Positions 23,701 to 33,728 of a DNA stretch of 64,000 bases are shown piece by piece. Where the stretch lies: contig CM119265.1 in the NCBI GenBank assembly GCA_051294375.1, positions 15,990,896 to 16,054,895 of the forward strand. Direction: 5' to 3'. This DNA comes from Paraspadella gotoi. Taxonomy: Eukaryota > Chaetognatha. The position numbers were made by a program, and so were the translations under genes. Under the pieces are notes generated by a model. That model did not search any database and had not been told where the DNA came from. It was given only the letters and a program-made list of their open reading frames with translations. Each line of letters starts with the position of its first letter. The stretch's first letter is position 1.

Positions 23701-26700
23701 GCACGATTCATAGGTAGAGAGTGAGAGGTGAATGGTTTTCGAGAACCTTCACGAACTTGTATATATTCAGATCTTTCCACACAGGTGTATAAAAGAACAG
23801 GGATTGGAATTATTACATAGAATAAATAGTGTCTCTCGTTCTATTCAACTATCCTCGCAATTCACGTATATACAAATCGCATATACGAATTTTTCAACAT
23901 GCAAGTCTATAAACCAGATGCACGACATAAGGCGATTTTTCTTTTCATTCGCTGCCGGTTCCGAAAGGTGCTTCTATTTTATAGGTGGGTAACAGTAATA
24001 GTAAATAATTCTTATTTTATTTAGCGGTGGAGGTCTCTCAAACTCGCTTAAATTGCAGAGCCGGGAACATCTAATAACGTCTCTATTTTTCTCTTCATGC
24101 ACGTTCTCAGGCTGATTTTGCCGCGCAAGTCTCTCGGCTGCTTTCAGGTCTGTGCCTCCGAACCAGACGTGTAGGCGTCGGATTGTTTTGCGCGGCAACT
24201 GGTTCCCCCTCCACAGAATTTCGGTCTAGTCCTTTTGCCCGCAAAGGGCGAAATGGACTATTTAGATGGACTAAAACTAAGTGCTGTTTATATGATTCTC
24301 GGAGACTAAATAAATTAGATGTCTCTCGGGTAAAATAAGATAATTAATATAACCGCAATAAAGCCACCATGCGGGCTGTATTTTTTCTGCAGGCCAGCTA
24401 TACGGTATCAATAGGTGAGAGAAGGGCAGGTTAGGTAAAGTGGGCGCTTTATCAGGTTGTGTAAATAGTTCGTGAATGAAGAATCCAATCTAGGCCTAAC
24501 TTAACAGTCAAGGTTCAACTGTAGTTGATTTTAGTATTGTATGCCGCTAACTGGAAAGAGTGATTATGTGATTCTTGAAATAAAACCATGGTGAATGTCT
24601 TAGAATTATCTGTAGTATAGTACAGTTTTAAATATATTTAAGGAATAGCTGAAAATGGCGACCACTGCAATGGAGCAAATTTACTTGAAAAAATGGATGG
24701 TACCCTATAAGGAAAATATGCGTGGAATTGTGACAGTGAACAATATCCAATGAAAAATTAATTAATAGTTGCTTGATTCTTTTATTTGGTGATTCCATAA
24801 TTGTATACTATTTATTGCTAAAGATTCTGCAACTTACGAAAGTTCACCTTGTTGATATAAAGAGTGGCCAGTTAATCAAGTTTCACGCAAAAAAATTCAT
24901 AAAAAATATTCAATATGGAATTTGTGGAAAAATATTATATATTGTATAGGTAACTTCGTAGTTCGACTAGTGCACCGTCTATTTATTTCTCATTTTTTCG
25001 ATGATTTATGCTAGTGCCTTATAATTTTACCCATGTTTATTTTGACAATACCTAATTTTGTTTTTGTCTCTGGACTCCAAACTTGTGGGTGTAAGAGAAG
25101 ATCTAAGTAAATTCCTCTATCATTTATCTCGAGAGAGCTGAATTACGCTACGTATGGTCAACGATTATACGCGGTATTACATAAACCGAATAGCTCTGAG
25201 TTTAAAATGGGCTTTAGAGTACTGAATGTGCTATTGATCAACTTTCAAGAAAATTTTGTGAGAATGAAGGGAAAAAAATCATGAAGGAGAGAATTACAAA
25301 TTGAAGTTGTCAAACACAGAATTTTTATTAAGAGGAAAATAAATGAGTATTAAGGAACATCAGATTCTGGAATAATTAATTATTAATAGGGGTAATCTAT
25401 TATTTACTTCTCTCTGCTCTATTCTCGTGCTACTCGGTTCTCTTCTTTCTCTCTCTCTCCTCTCTTTTCATCTCGTCTCTCGTCTAACGTCTGAGCAAAA
25501 GAAAAAAAGAAAAAAAAAAGAGAGAGAGAGAGTCAGGGTTGTGGAGAAGGGGGGGGAACAGAAGGTGGAGGAGGAGGAGGATAGAGGAAAACTATCATTC
25601 AAGTTTTTATGTTTTTGTCGCCGCGAGAGAAAAACAAAAGGACAGGAGAGGAGAGAAAAAAAAACGTGCGACGCTGAAAAAAAAAACTTTAATAAAAAGA
25701 AGAAAAGTGGGTTTAATCATTTTAATTCCCACGTTGCGGGAATTTTTTTTTTTTTTTTTTAAATAAATACATTCCCTTTTTTTTCCCTCCGCGTTTCTCA
25801 ATGAATAATGTTATTTTGTTTAGGCGTGAAAGAGAATTCCGCGTAAACACTTTATTCATGAGGAACCGCGCGGTTCCAAGGGGAACGGAGCAGACCTGCC
25901 GCTTTTGTTCTTCGGAGAAGAGATCCCGTCCCGCGAACTACAGCCCCAGCCCAATCTTTTCATCTCCAGCGTTTCAACTCTTAGCGACAGCGTCATAGCG
26001 ATGATCTCGTCTTATCCAATCCAACCACAATGTCTTTTTTTTTTTAACAATCATTCCCTCTTCCTTCAGCATCTTTCCAACATTGTTAAAACGTTCGGGG
26101 TTAAAACAACTTCATCTTTTCATAACATCGAAATTTATCTTTATTTTCGCTCCTTTTTTTTTCACCAGATATCAAAATCCAGGGGTTGACGCTCCGCCGT
26201 CTCGAGATGCAACTTTTATTCCTCCCATTCATTTTGGTTTTGTCTCCTTCCTTCTCTCCATCCCATCCGTATCTCCCGCAGTCGGTCTTTCCCTTTCACC
26301 TCGTCGCATCCTCGCGGCGACTCTCGCTAAATATCGCTTTCAATTTCTCTCCTCCCGGCGAGTTTCTCCTTTATTCAACCAACTTATACATACGTTTTAT
26401 TACTTTATATAACAACCGTCAACCGTCGAACCATATATCTCATTCTTTCCCCCCCCTCCGCCTGAAGCCATCGACGCCGCCGACATCGGCGCCCCGCAGT
26501 GGCACCTCTCCCTCTGCCTCCTTCTCTCTTGGATCCTCGTCGCGTTGGCGCTCATCAAAGGCGTCGAGACTTTGGGTGAGTCGAGGGTGGAAACGTTTGG
26601 CGAGAGGATGGAGAAAAAGTCGGCTCCTTTTTTTATTTATTTTTGTAATTCTTTTTAGTAAGGTAATTTCACTTCTATTTTAAAAACCCCTTTCGCTCCA

Positions 26701-27020
26701 TCCCCTCTCTTCCTCTTCCTTCCCCACTTCCTTCCTCTCTTTTTTTTTCGTTCCTTCCTTCTTTCCTTTCCTCTTTCTTTACTTCTTTCTTCTTTTCTAC
26801 CTTTTGTTGGTGCTCGCTTTAAACCCTTCCTCTCTTCTTCGCCCGAGGCTATCCGCAACCCTTTTTACGAAATCTCACCACTGCCATATTTCTCCTTTCC
26901 TCGCGATAAATAAAAACAAAAGAAAAAAAAGTAACAAAACGAAGACGCATAAAAATAGAAAACATTCGAAATGAAACAAAAAACAAAACATCCGTCACGT
27001 GTACTGCGTAATTTCTCTCT

Positions 27021-27097
<77 letters not shown>

Positions 27098-30000
27098 CTC
27101 TCTCTCTCATAAACAGCAAAAAAAAAGCAATATTTTTACAAAGCCTAAACAGGAAATTCTAAAGCGGCCATATTCTTAATCGTTATCGCAATTGGCAAAG
27201 AATTCTCGGGAGAAAAAAAAGAGCGGAGAGATAAAATCGTTATCGTTTCCTCACCTCCCCCTCCCCACCCCCATTCTATCCCTCGCTCAAAAAAGGTAAG
27301 GTCTCCTACTTGACGGCCATCTTCCCTTACATCCTCCTTACCGTCTTGATCATCAACGGAGCGTTGCTGGAGGGAATCGTCGAGGGGAGTCTCTACTACA
27401 TCGAGCCCGACTTCACTCGACTCTCCGACATCAACGTTTGGTGAGCAGATTGTTTGGCAATTATATTTCGGGACCAATGTATTCGTCATTCAGGAAAGAC
27501 GCGGCCGTTCAAATCTTTTACTCGCTCGGGGTGTGCACGGGCGGTTTGATCACGATGTCGTCCTTCAACGACTTTCGCAACAATTGCCTCAAGGACGCCA
27601 TCTTGGTGGCTGTCATCAACTGCGCCACTTCCGTCTACGCCGGTTTCGCCATCTTCAGCATCATCGGTGAGCTAATATGCTGACACGACATACTGAGACA
27701 AATAGCCCGGTTTACCCGTTGCTACTAATAACGTTTTTTATCAAAAATAAAAGGATAGAATTACGCGGCGTGAATTTTGACGCGTGTTGACATCGGACTA
27801 GAATTTGATCGCTTCTATTTTTTTTGAAACGTCAAAAAAGAATAGAAAAAAAAATATCGAAGACTTAGAGAAGGAAGCGAAATCTTTTTCGCCGCCTACA
27901 CAATTTTGCCTTTTTCTTTCTTATCCTTTTTTTTTTCACAAGATATATCCTTTATCCCCTTTCATTTCGTATCTTCAATGCGATTTTTTTTTCTCTTATC
28001 GTCTTTCCCTCTTTGCTCTATCTCTCTCTCTATCTGCTCCAAAAAAAGTATAGACTGTAGTATATATTTTAAAAAAGATTAATCGACCTGGATGTCTGGA
28101 AAAAGAATCTACTTGAGAGAGCTTGCATTTCAATTTTATTTCCCCATTTTTTTTCTCTTTTCTTCATAACTTTCGTTTTTATCCAATTTCCTTTTTACTT
28201 TTAATTTTGTTCTCGTCTTTGAAAACGCTCCATTAATTCACATAAGTCCCTTCCACTTTTGAATATTGTTTTCACTTTCACTTTTCTCAACCACCGTATA
28301 ATCTCCACTTTTCTCCGAATCCACAAGCCACTCTCAGTTCCCTCACTATCCACCTATATTCCTCCCCAGGGGATGAAATCTTTTGCCGAGAAAAATTTCG
28401 CGAGTATAAATTCCCAAACGCCGTTAAATGTTTACCGTTGCCAGGCATCCGTAGCGACCATTCTTCCTGCTTCCTTATTTTTTCTCAACCCAGAAGATTC
28501 TTTTGCATTTTAGCTTCTCAAAAATGTGTTTCGTTTTTTTTTTCTTCTATTAGCACTTATTAACAACGAATCCCAAACTCGTATCACGCTACCGAGTATT
28601 TATTTTTCTGGAAGCAATTTCCTTACCCAAACAGAGATCGCATGGGTACCAACCCGCCCCCAATTTTCCTTCAAATCGCTCACAACTCAACCCACCCCCT
28701 TCCCATCGCAACATTCTTTTCCCGTTTCGAAAAAAACTATTTTGTCCCCGAACGATCGTAAATCTTTCTCCTTCACTCTCTACCCCGCTTCTTTTTCTAG
28801 AGGTACGACTCTCTCTCTCTCTCTCTCTCTCTCATCTCTTCTCTCTCATCTCTTCTCTCCTCTCTTCATCTCACACCGAACTCTCTGTCTATTCTCAATT
28901 CATATAAACAGGATACATGGCGCACAAGGCTAACATCAAGGTAGAGGATGTGGCCACCAAAGGTCCTGGCTTAGCCTTCGTCGTTTACCCCGAAGGACTG
29001 TCCCTTCTGCCCGGCGCGCCCTTCTGGGGGGTTCTCTTTTTCTTCATGATGTTTACGTTGGGCATGGGGTCTACTCTCTCCATGATGGAAAACGTTCTCA
29101 GGTGATCGAAACCTTTATAATTCTATTTGTAGTATGTCGCGGCTTGTCGTACGTGCGCTTGTGCCGTTTTCGTCCGGCCGAAGGGACGTAATGCATAGAC
29201 GAAAGGATGATTTATAGAGTCGCCCTTCATGAGTCTAAAAGCCTAGTTTAACGCGATCTGACCAGAAAAAAAAGAAGAAAAAACGAAAGAGTTACGAGTT
29301 ATTGTTTTGGCCGTTATTCGCCGCTTTAGAGGTATTTAAGAAACATAAAACAAGGAAGAGTGAGACGGATCGGCCTATTCGAAAATAAGGAGGTGGCGAG
29401 AGAAGATAGAAGAACGGTTGCTTCGGTTCCATTCCGGGATACGACTCATTAAGAAAGACAAAAAAAAACACACATTATAGATTGCGTCAAGATCAGCACC
29501 GGGCAAGAAAAAATAATATTAATAAAAAACAAAAACAAATTAGAATATATTTTTATTTTGTAAATTTTTTTTTCTCGAAATGTATAGTTTTTTTCTACGT
29601 TCGTGGTATATACTTTTCTTGTTAGGTTACTCTTTACGTTTTCACTTCCCGGTAATAATGTCAGTATTATGGCAACAGCCGGGTTGCCTGCGATGCCCAT
29701 TGGGATGGGGCATCTCACTGTTGGCTTTGGGGGCTTCCGACCCTCAGTGACGCCTCCAGTCACTGGCGCGGTTACCCTAGGACGGTCTCGCTTTGCCAAC
29801 ACAGAGGGAAGTCGTTAGGACTGTGGATGGAACACTACGCCTGGGATGGTGTGTTCCCCCTCTGAGCCATTGGATTTGGCTAACGGATGGTGGACGTGAG
29901 GCGGTGTGAATATACCGCCACAGTATATCAATTTTAATCTTTATTTCCTTTCTTATGATCCTCCACCCGCTCATAACATTCGAACCATCTTCTCCCATCT

Positions 30001-31305
30001 CCTCCAATCACTTTCAGTTCCCTCTTGGACGAGTTCCCACGATTCCGCTCGTCTCCCTGGAAAAACGCGGCATCTCGTGGCATCGTTTGTCTCATCTGCT
30101 TTCTCCTGGGACTCCCCATGGTCCGTCCATAATTTGCTTACAAACTGTCGGGGTTGAAATATAGGGAGGTCAAAAAAAAAAGCAAGCGATATGTATGTCG
30201 TAAACAAATACATTTAGCTATCAAGTAAAAACCGGGTGTAAAAGAGCGAATACAAATTTTTCAACAACATTTCTTTTTTTATTTTCTGAACACCATCAAT
30301 CCATCATCTTTAAAAAATAGTTAAAAACTGAGGGGGGGGAAGAGCGTTAGAATTTATAATTAATGCAATTTTTAAAAATTAATCCAGTTTACTTATTTTA
30401 CATCACCTTCCTTCGAAGGTGTGCCGCGGAGGAATGTATCTCCTCCACCTGGTGGACGTCTCCGTCTCCAGCTATCCTCTTCTCATCATCGCCGTCCTCG
30501 AACTCGTTGCACTAAACTACATCTATGGGTACGAGGCCTTCGCTGAGGACGTCGAACTCATGCTTGGCAAAAGGTAGGATGAATGTTAATTTGTTATGCA
30601 CATTGTTCAGTGTTCACAATGTACAGGAGATTGGCAAAAAGAAAGAAATCCAATGCACGTAGATCCATAGCCCAATGACCTTGCCATTCCTCTTCTCTTG
30701 CCATCGTTAAAGTTTAGTATTGACGTTGTGTTATTTTCCTTTCTTTTCGTTGTGTATTATGATTTAGAAAAAAGTTTGAATGTAGTGGCAACAACGAATT
30801 TGTTTTATTATGAAAACGGACATGTTTCGGTTCACAATACGAACCTTCTTCAGCACAAAAAGGAATTGTGAACCGAAACATGTCCGTTTTCATAATAAAA
30901 CTAATTCGTTGTTGCCACTACATTCAAACTTTTCTGTAAAGTATTGACGTTGTAATGGTAATATGGATTAGGCAATAAGCCGGACCAAAATAAAAGATCA
31001 CGTCGGGATAAATAAATTCGATTATTGTCTCTACCTCCTGATCTTTTTCGTCCGCCATTTTGAAATCGAAACCTGTCGCAAATTGAAATGCGCTTTAAAA
31101 CGTTGCCTTCGTCGTCGTCTGTGTCTTTCTCGTCGTCGTTCACCTCGTCGTCGTCGGCGTCTCGGTCTTCTTAAAACGTCCTAACGACCAGAAAACCGTC
31201 GTCCCGTCTCCCGTCGCCTGATTAAAACGCCGAGCGTCGCGGCGCACAGAGAAAATGGCGTAGGCCGATAGGGCGCAGTGAAGGGGAGGAGAGAGTGTGA
31301 GGGAA

Positions 31306-31378
<73 letters not shown>

Positions 31379-32777
31379 GAGAGAGAGAGAGAGACATGCT
31401 CGATGTTGCGGGACCTATAGTGAGAGTAGTTAGAAGTTAGAACAATTTAAATGGTGGGGCATACAATGTAAGTACAGAGACAGGCTCAAGAGTTTCACCT
31501 TAAAAATCTCACAGGAAATAAAGCACCTAAAGTAATTACTAATTACCCTAAAATCTTACACACTATGTACATGTTTTTTATCCTCATGTTTCTCATTTTT
31601 CCGATTCCCGCTTTCCTCACCTATCCACCCACCCTCCAGGCCCAACATCTATTTCCAAATTTGCTGGAGATTCGTGTCCGGCGTCGTCATCCTAGCCATC
31701 ATCGTTTTCTCGGCCATTGAACCACACTCGATCGCCTTCAACGACTACCTCTTCCCGGCTTCTTACCAAGTGCTGGGGGCGCTCGTTCAGGTTGGAACGA
31801 TATTTAATACGTTTGTTCGTGTTTTCGGTCGATGGAAGTCATACGTAGGAAAAAAAAAATCAGGATCTCCACTATGGAAAATAAGATTTTTGTCACTAAA
31901 TTCACATTTTTATTGTTGTTAACATTAAAACTAAACGAAATTTTGTTTCCATGTTGTCGTTGCTAGGCAACGCCCATGATGGCGATCGTGTTGTTGGCGT
32001 TCGTCGGAATTTGGACAGGAACGCCTTTGTGCGTTCGATGGTGGAAAGAAGTGAAGGACGTGGCCCGACCCGAATCCGATTGGGGGCCGGCGAAAAAGGT
32101 AAGTTTGGTCGTCGAGATATCATACATAAAAAACAAAACCTGGAGCGACGAAATCGCGAGACGATCTCCCAAGGGATCGAAGATGGTGAAGACGATACGG
32201 AAAACTTTGTCAAAAATAAATAAGATAAACTAACTCTGACGTTATTCACTCAACCCCCTCACGCACGCCGCGTTGGGAGTTTTTCTCTCGCACCCGATGC
32301 ACGTGAGCGCGTGTTTCCTCATTCTCGCGGATCCCGTTGGAGATTCCTTTTGTATCCTTTTGTTTTGCGATTTAAAAAAAAATTAAATATTAAATTCCAT
32401 TTTTGTCCTCGAACTAGAAATAATTATAGACTCGTCACGCTTTTACCCTCCATTACGATTTTAAAAAGCGGAATTGACGGTTACTTACCGACAATGAACA
32501 CTAATCATGCAACACAGAAAATTAAATTAAATATTAAAAGGAAAAACAAGATCTCATAGTAATACAAGGGTTTTTATAATTTCAGGAAAACCGACAGGGA
32601 AAATACGCCGATCCGAGTGCCGTCTCTTACTCGGTGACGGGAGGCGGCCTATACGGCATCGGGGACACCGGGAACGCTGTTTACGAGACGCCGAACGACG
32701 CTGATTACGACGGAGATGTTTCAAAGTGGAAGGGCCACATCAATCAAGGCGCAGATGTTTTTGAAACGTACATGTGA
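13896..32777 (+). CDS. SLC6-family sodium-coupled neurotransmitter/amino-acid transporter (15-exon model)
   Basis: A membrane symporter of 12 predicted helices. Exon model: 13896-13955 (start tentative), 14660-14778/9, 15496-15584, 16228-16377, 16752-about 16835, about 17809-17900, 26468-26575, 27296-27440, 27494-27666, 28912-29101, 30018-30120, 30419-30573, 31640-31790, 31967-32098, 32586-32777. Seen in order: TM1 ISYAVGLG and WRFPYLCYK, then [12 protein letters not shown]3 [10 protein letters not shown] and LFASMQ; an EL2 glycosylation site NNETE between two Cys (SIC and GTC); TM4-5 [16 protein letters not shown]6 [12 protein letters not shown]7 [25 protein letters not shown]8 [17 protein letters not shown]10 [19 protein letters not shown] and RPNIYF. 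From exon 7 on, all junctions are canonical and in frame. Problems: exons 2/3 and 3/4 are one base out of frame with GT-AG splicing, and the EL2 junction (exons 5/6) is unresolved. Exon 1 (20 codons, good GTAAGT donor) is a guess. TM1 has M for the usual Asn and TM8 has G for the usual Asp of sodium sites. The C-terminus ETYM fits a class I PDZ ligand. Substrate cannot be assigned; TM6-7 look most like glycine/proline-type members. Confidence 0.85.
14798..14887. repeat. Dispersed repeat, copy lacking the SINE-like middle
   Basis: Shares GAAGAGACAGTAATGATT.., the GTTCAATATAAGCAGTCCCT block and AATGGCCGCTGATGAAC with 56858-57065, but lacks the roughly 120-base tRNA-like middle of that copy. It lies just inside SLC6 intron 2, 20 bases after the donor. 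Confidence 0.75.
15314..15383. repeat. (GA)n microsatellite
   Basis: About 35 GA units in SLC6 intron 2, about 110 bases upstream of exon 3. Confidence 0.95.
15979..16095. repeat. (TTTC)n microsatellite with TTTA variants
   Basis: An almost pure TTTC tetranucleotide run in the intron before SLC6 exon 4, with an internal (TTTCTTTA) subarray. Confidence 0.95.
16396..16482. repeat. (GA)n microsatellite beside a splice donor
   Basis: About 43 GA units starting 18 bases after the SLC6 exon 4 donor at 16377/16378. Confidence 0.95.
17634..17728. repeat. (CT)n microsatellite
   Basis: A CT run with a few TC/CC interruptions, shortly upstream of the uncertain SLC6 EL2 exon, where it could act as a polypyrimidine tract. 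Confidence 0.95.
18232..18352. repeat. Dispersed repeat, copy A
   Basis: Matches 21084-21209, including TAATTACTC near the start, TGAAATTTTGTA, GGTTAGG.AGTGTGT and AAGTGGAAATGAGTTTAA at the end. Both copies are in the same orientation in the same intron. Confidence 0.75.
18605..20060. repeat. Degenerate GACGA/CGAAAA repeat tract
   Basis: The plus strand is dominated by A, G and C in variations of GACGACGAAAACGACGA, with T depleted, over two blocks (18.61-19.14 and 19.46-20.06 kb). They are split by 19.14-19.46 kb, which holds a hammerhead-like motif, and a (CT)n run sits at 19837-19885. Antisense frames read as Ser/Phe/Val-rich proteins, an artefact of the repeat. Confidence 0.8.
19360..19415 (+). 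ncRNA. Hammerhead ribozyme motif
   Basis: The exact core CTGATGA is at 19367-19373. It is followed by A, stem II GGCT (19375-78) pairing with AGCC (19387-90) across an eight-base loop, and GAAA (19391-94). Then comes a short stem III ACGTTT/AAACGT (19394-99/19402-07) and T at 19408, predicting cleavage after that T. This is the complete minimal hammerhead consensus. Stem I is weak by eye. Such type I motifs occur in Penelope-like elements and other retroelements; no coding partner is visible nearby. Confidence 0.7.
20577..20960. repeat. Dispersed repeat, copy 2, with an 80-codon open frame
   Basis: Homologous to 1-430. Its first part is an open frame ending in a stop at 20820, with residues such as [16 protein letters not shown] and [16 protein letters not shown]. 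The frame has no upstream start in context, so it may be the 3' end of a transposon protein. I do not recognise the family. Confidence 0.6.
21084..21209. repeat. Dispersed repeat, copy B
   Basis: Second copy of the sequence at 18232-18352, same orientation. Confidence 0.75.
21290..21440. repeat. TTAATTAATCAA low-complexity array
   Basis: A run of TTAATTAA, TAATCAAT and AGTCAATTAATT units, nearly pure A/T with palindromic character. Confidence 0.85.
22029..22053. other. Assembly gap (25 N)
   Basis: A run of N inside the large SLC6 intron. Confidence 0.95.
23065..23250. repeat. (GA)n microsatellite with GGA/AGG variants
   Basis: A purine-rich GA run with interruptions. The open frames across it on both strands are repeat artefacts. 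Confidence 0.85.
24227..24260. repeat. Short hairpin palindrome
   Basis: TAGTCCTTTTGCCC is followed by GCAAA and then GGGCGAAATGGACTA, an almost perfect 14-base stem. Function unknown. Confidence 0.5.
27010..27110. repeat. (CT)n microsatellite
   Basis: About 100 bases of CT repeat in the SLC6 intron before the exon beginning at 27296. Confidence 0.95.
28808..28872. repeat. (CT)n/(TCATCTCT) microsatellite
   Basis: CT repeat ending about 40 bases before the SLC6 exon at 28912. Confidence 0.85.
29650..29925. repeat. GC-richer block in SLC6 intron, possible mobile-element fragment
   Basis: About 275 bases with composition unlike the surrounding AT-rich intron. A short plus frame reads [18 protein letters not shown]. 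No family is recognised. It ends before the exon at 30018. Confidence 0.35.
30730..30939. mobile_element. Foldback element with hammerhead-like core and 14-bp target duplication
   Basis: Two arms of about 72 bases (30766-30838 and 30864-30935) are near-perfect reverse complements around a 25-base loop. The perfect 14-mer AGTATTGACGTTGT occurs on both sides, at 30716-30729 and 30940-30953, as expected of a target-site duplication. On the minus strand the left arm and loop read CTGAAGA (30847-53), stem GGTTC/GAACC, GAAAC (30824-28), ATGTCCG: a hammerhead core with one change (CUGAAGA for CUGAUGA). It has no coding capacity. It sits in the SLC6 intron after the exon ending at 30573. Confidence 0.75.
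31300..31395. repeat. (GA)n microsatellite
   Basis: GA run with a few interruptions in the SLC6 intron before the exon at 31640. Confidence 0.95.
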
Positions 32778-33728
32778 ACAGATGATAAAACGATTTTTGT
32801 CCTTGCAAACGTTACGTTTTCTTGTTATTAACGTCTTTTTCACGGTTTGTTTATTTTCTCTTTTGGCGCCCGTATTTAAGCAAATTAATTTGCCAGGATT
32901 TTTATGTTTTCGAAAATGCAAAGCCAGAGGCAACAAAAAAATATTTCGAAAGCAAAATAAAAAGGCGTTGGAATATTGTTGAAATAAAATAAAATAATTT
33001 TTATTTAACAATGGTTTAGTCGATCATGATTGTCAAATCACTTTTCTCATCATACATCCTTTGCCTGTAAACTTAACAGAACATTGTGGAATGTGGAATG
33101 AGCATACTTTCACCGGCTTTGTTTAAAAAATCGGCTAAAGCGGACGGGTGTTTTTTTAAATATAACAGAGCGATTTGATAGAAAGTCCCTAGTTATTTGT
33201 CCTTTTTATTTATCTGCAAATCAAGAATATCTCGGAAAAGTGAACTATGGCATAGATCACTTGAGGCATAATGATACATTGATAAGATGGTAATTGACAA
33301 GGCATCAGGGTTCAGTCGCGAAAGAATTTGAATCGAAACGAAGCCCCAAGTTACTCTAGATATCTCCTGACGAGGGTAACTTTGTGCAACTAGTAGTAGT
33401 AAAATCCTGATTAATTTCGAAAATAAAAAATCCTCATGGCTCATCCGTTTGTTGTTTTGTTTCTTTTTAGCCTCTAAATTTTGAGCGGAGCACGGAGCAG
33501 CACATCCCGCCCTCTTGAGTCAGAAAACCGCGGAGTGCACCTTCGAAAAAAAATAATGTTACTTTCTCGTGTCTCTTGCTTCTTGCTGCTCACCTTTGCT
33601 TCTCCCTGAGTTCACGACTCAAGGCCAGCTGGTTAACTTTTGGTGAGAGAAGCCTAAGGCGAGCATCGTTAAATTTTATTTTATATACATTAATCTAAAT
33701 CCTAATCTCGCTCTTCCTTTTTTTAGGC
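32778..33728. other. SLC6 3' UTR and intergenic region to RSAD1
   Basis: AATAAA-like motifs lie around 32982-32993 in AT-rich sequence after the SLC6 stop, a plausible polyadenylation site. No other gene is seen. A pyrimidine tract ending TTTTTTTAG at 33727 sits directly before the next gene's ATG. Confidence 0.5.

Larger units (their letters stand above)
17901..26467 (+). other. Large SLC6 intron (about 8.5 kb)
   Basis: Bounded by donor CCCG|GTAAGT and acceptor CCTGAAG|CC; the codon GCC is restored across the junction, so the phase closes. It holds dispersed repeats, GAC-rich antisense tracts, a hammerhead motif, a 25-N gap, a GC-rich patch (23.4-23.6 kb) and microsatellites. I see no nested gene, although 22.35-25.4 kb is unexplained and the gap leaves room for misassembly. 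Confidence 0.6.
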
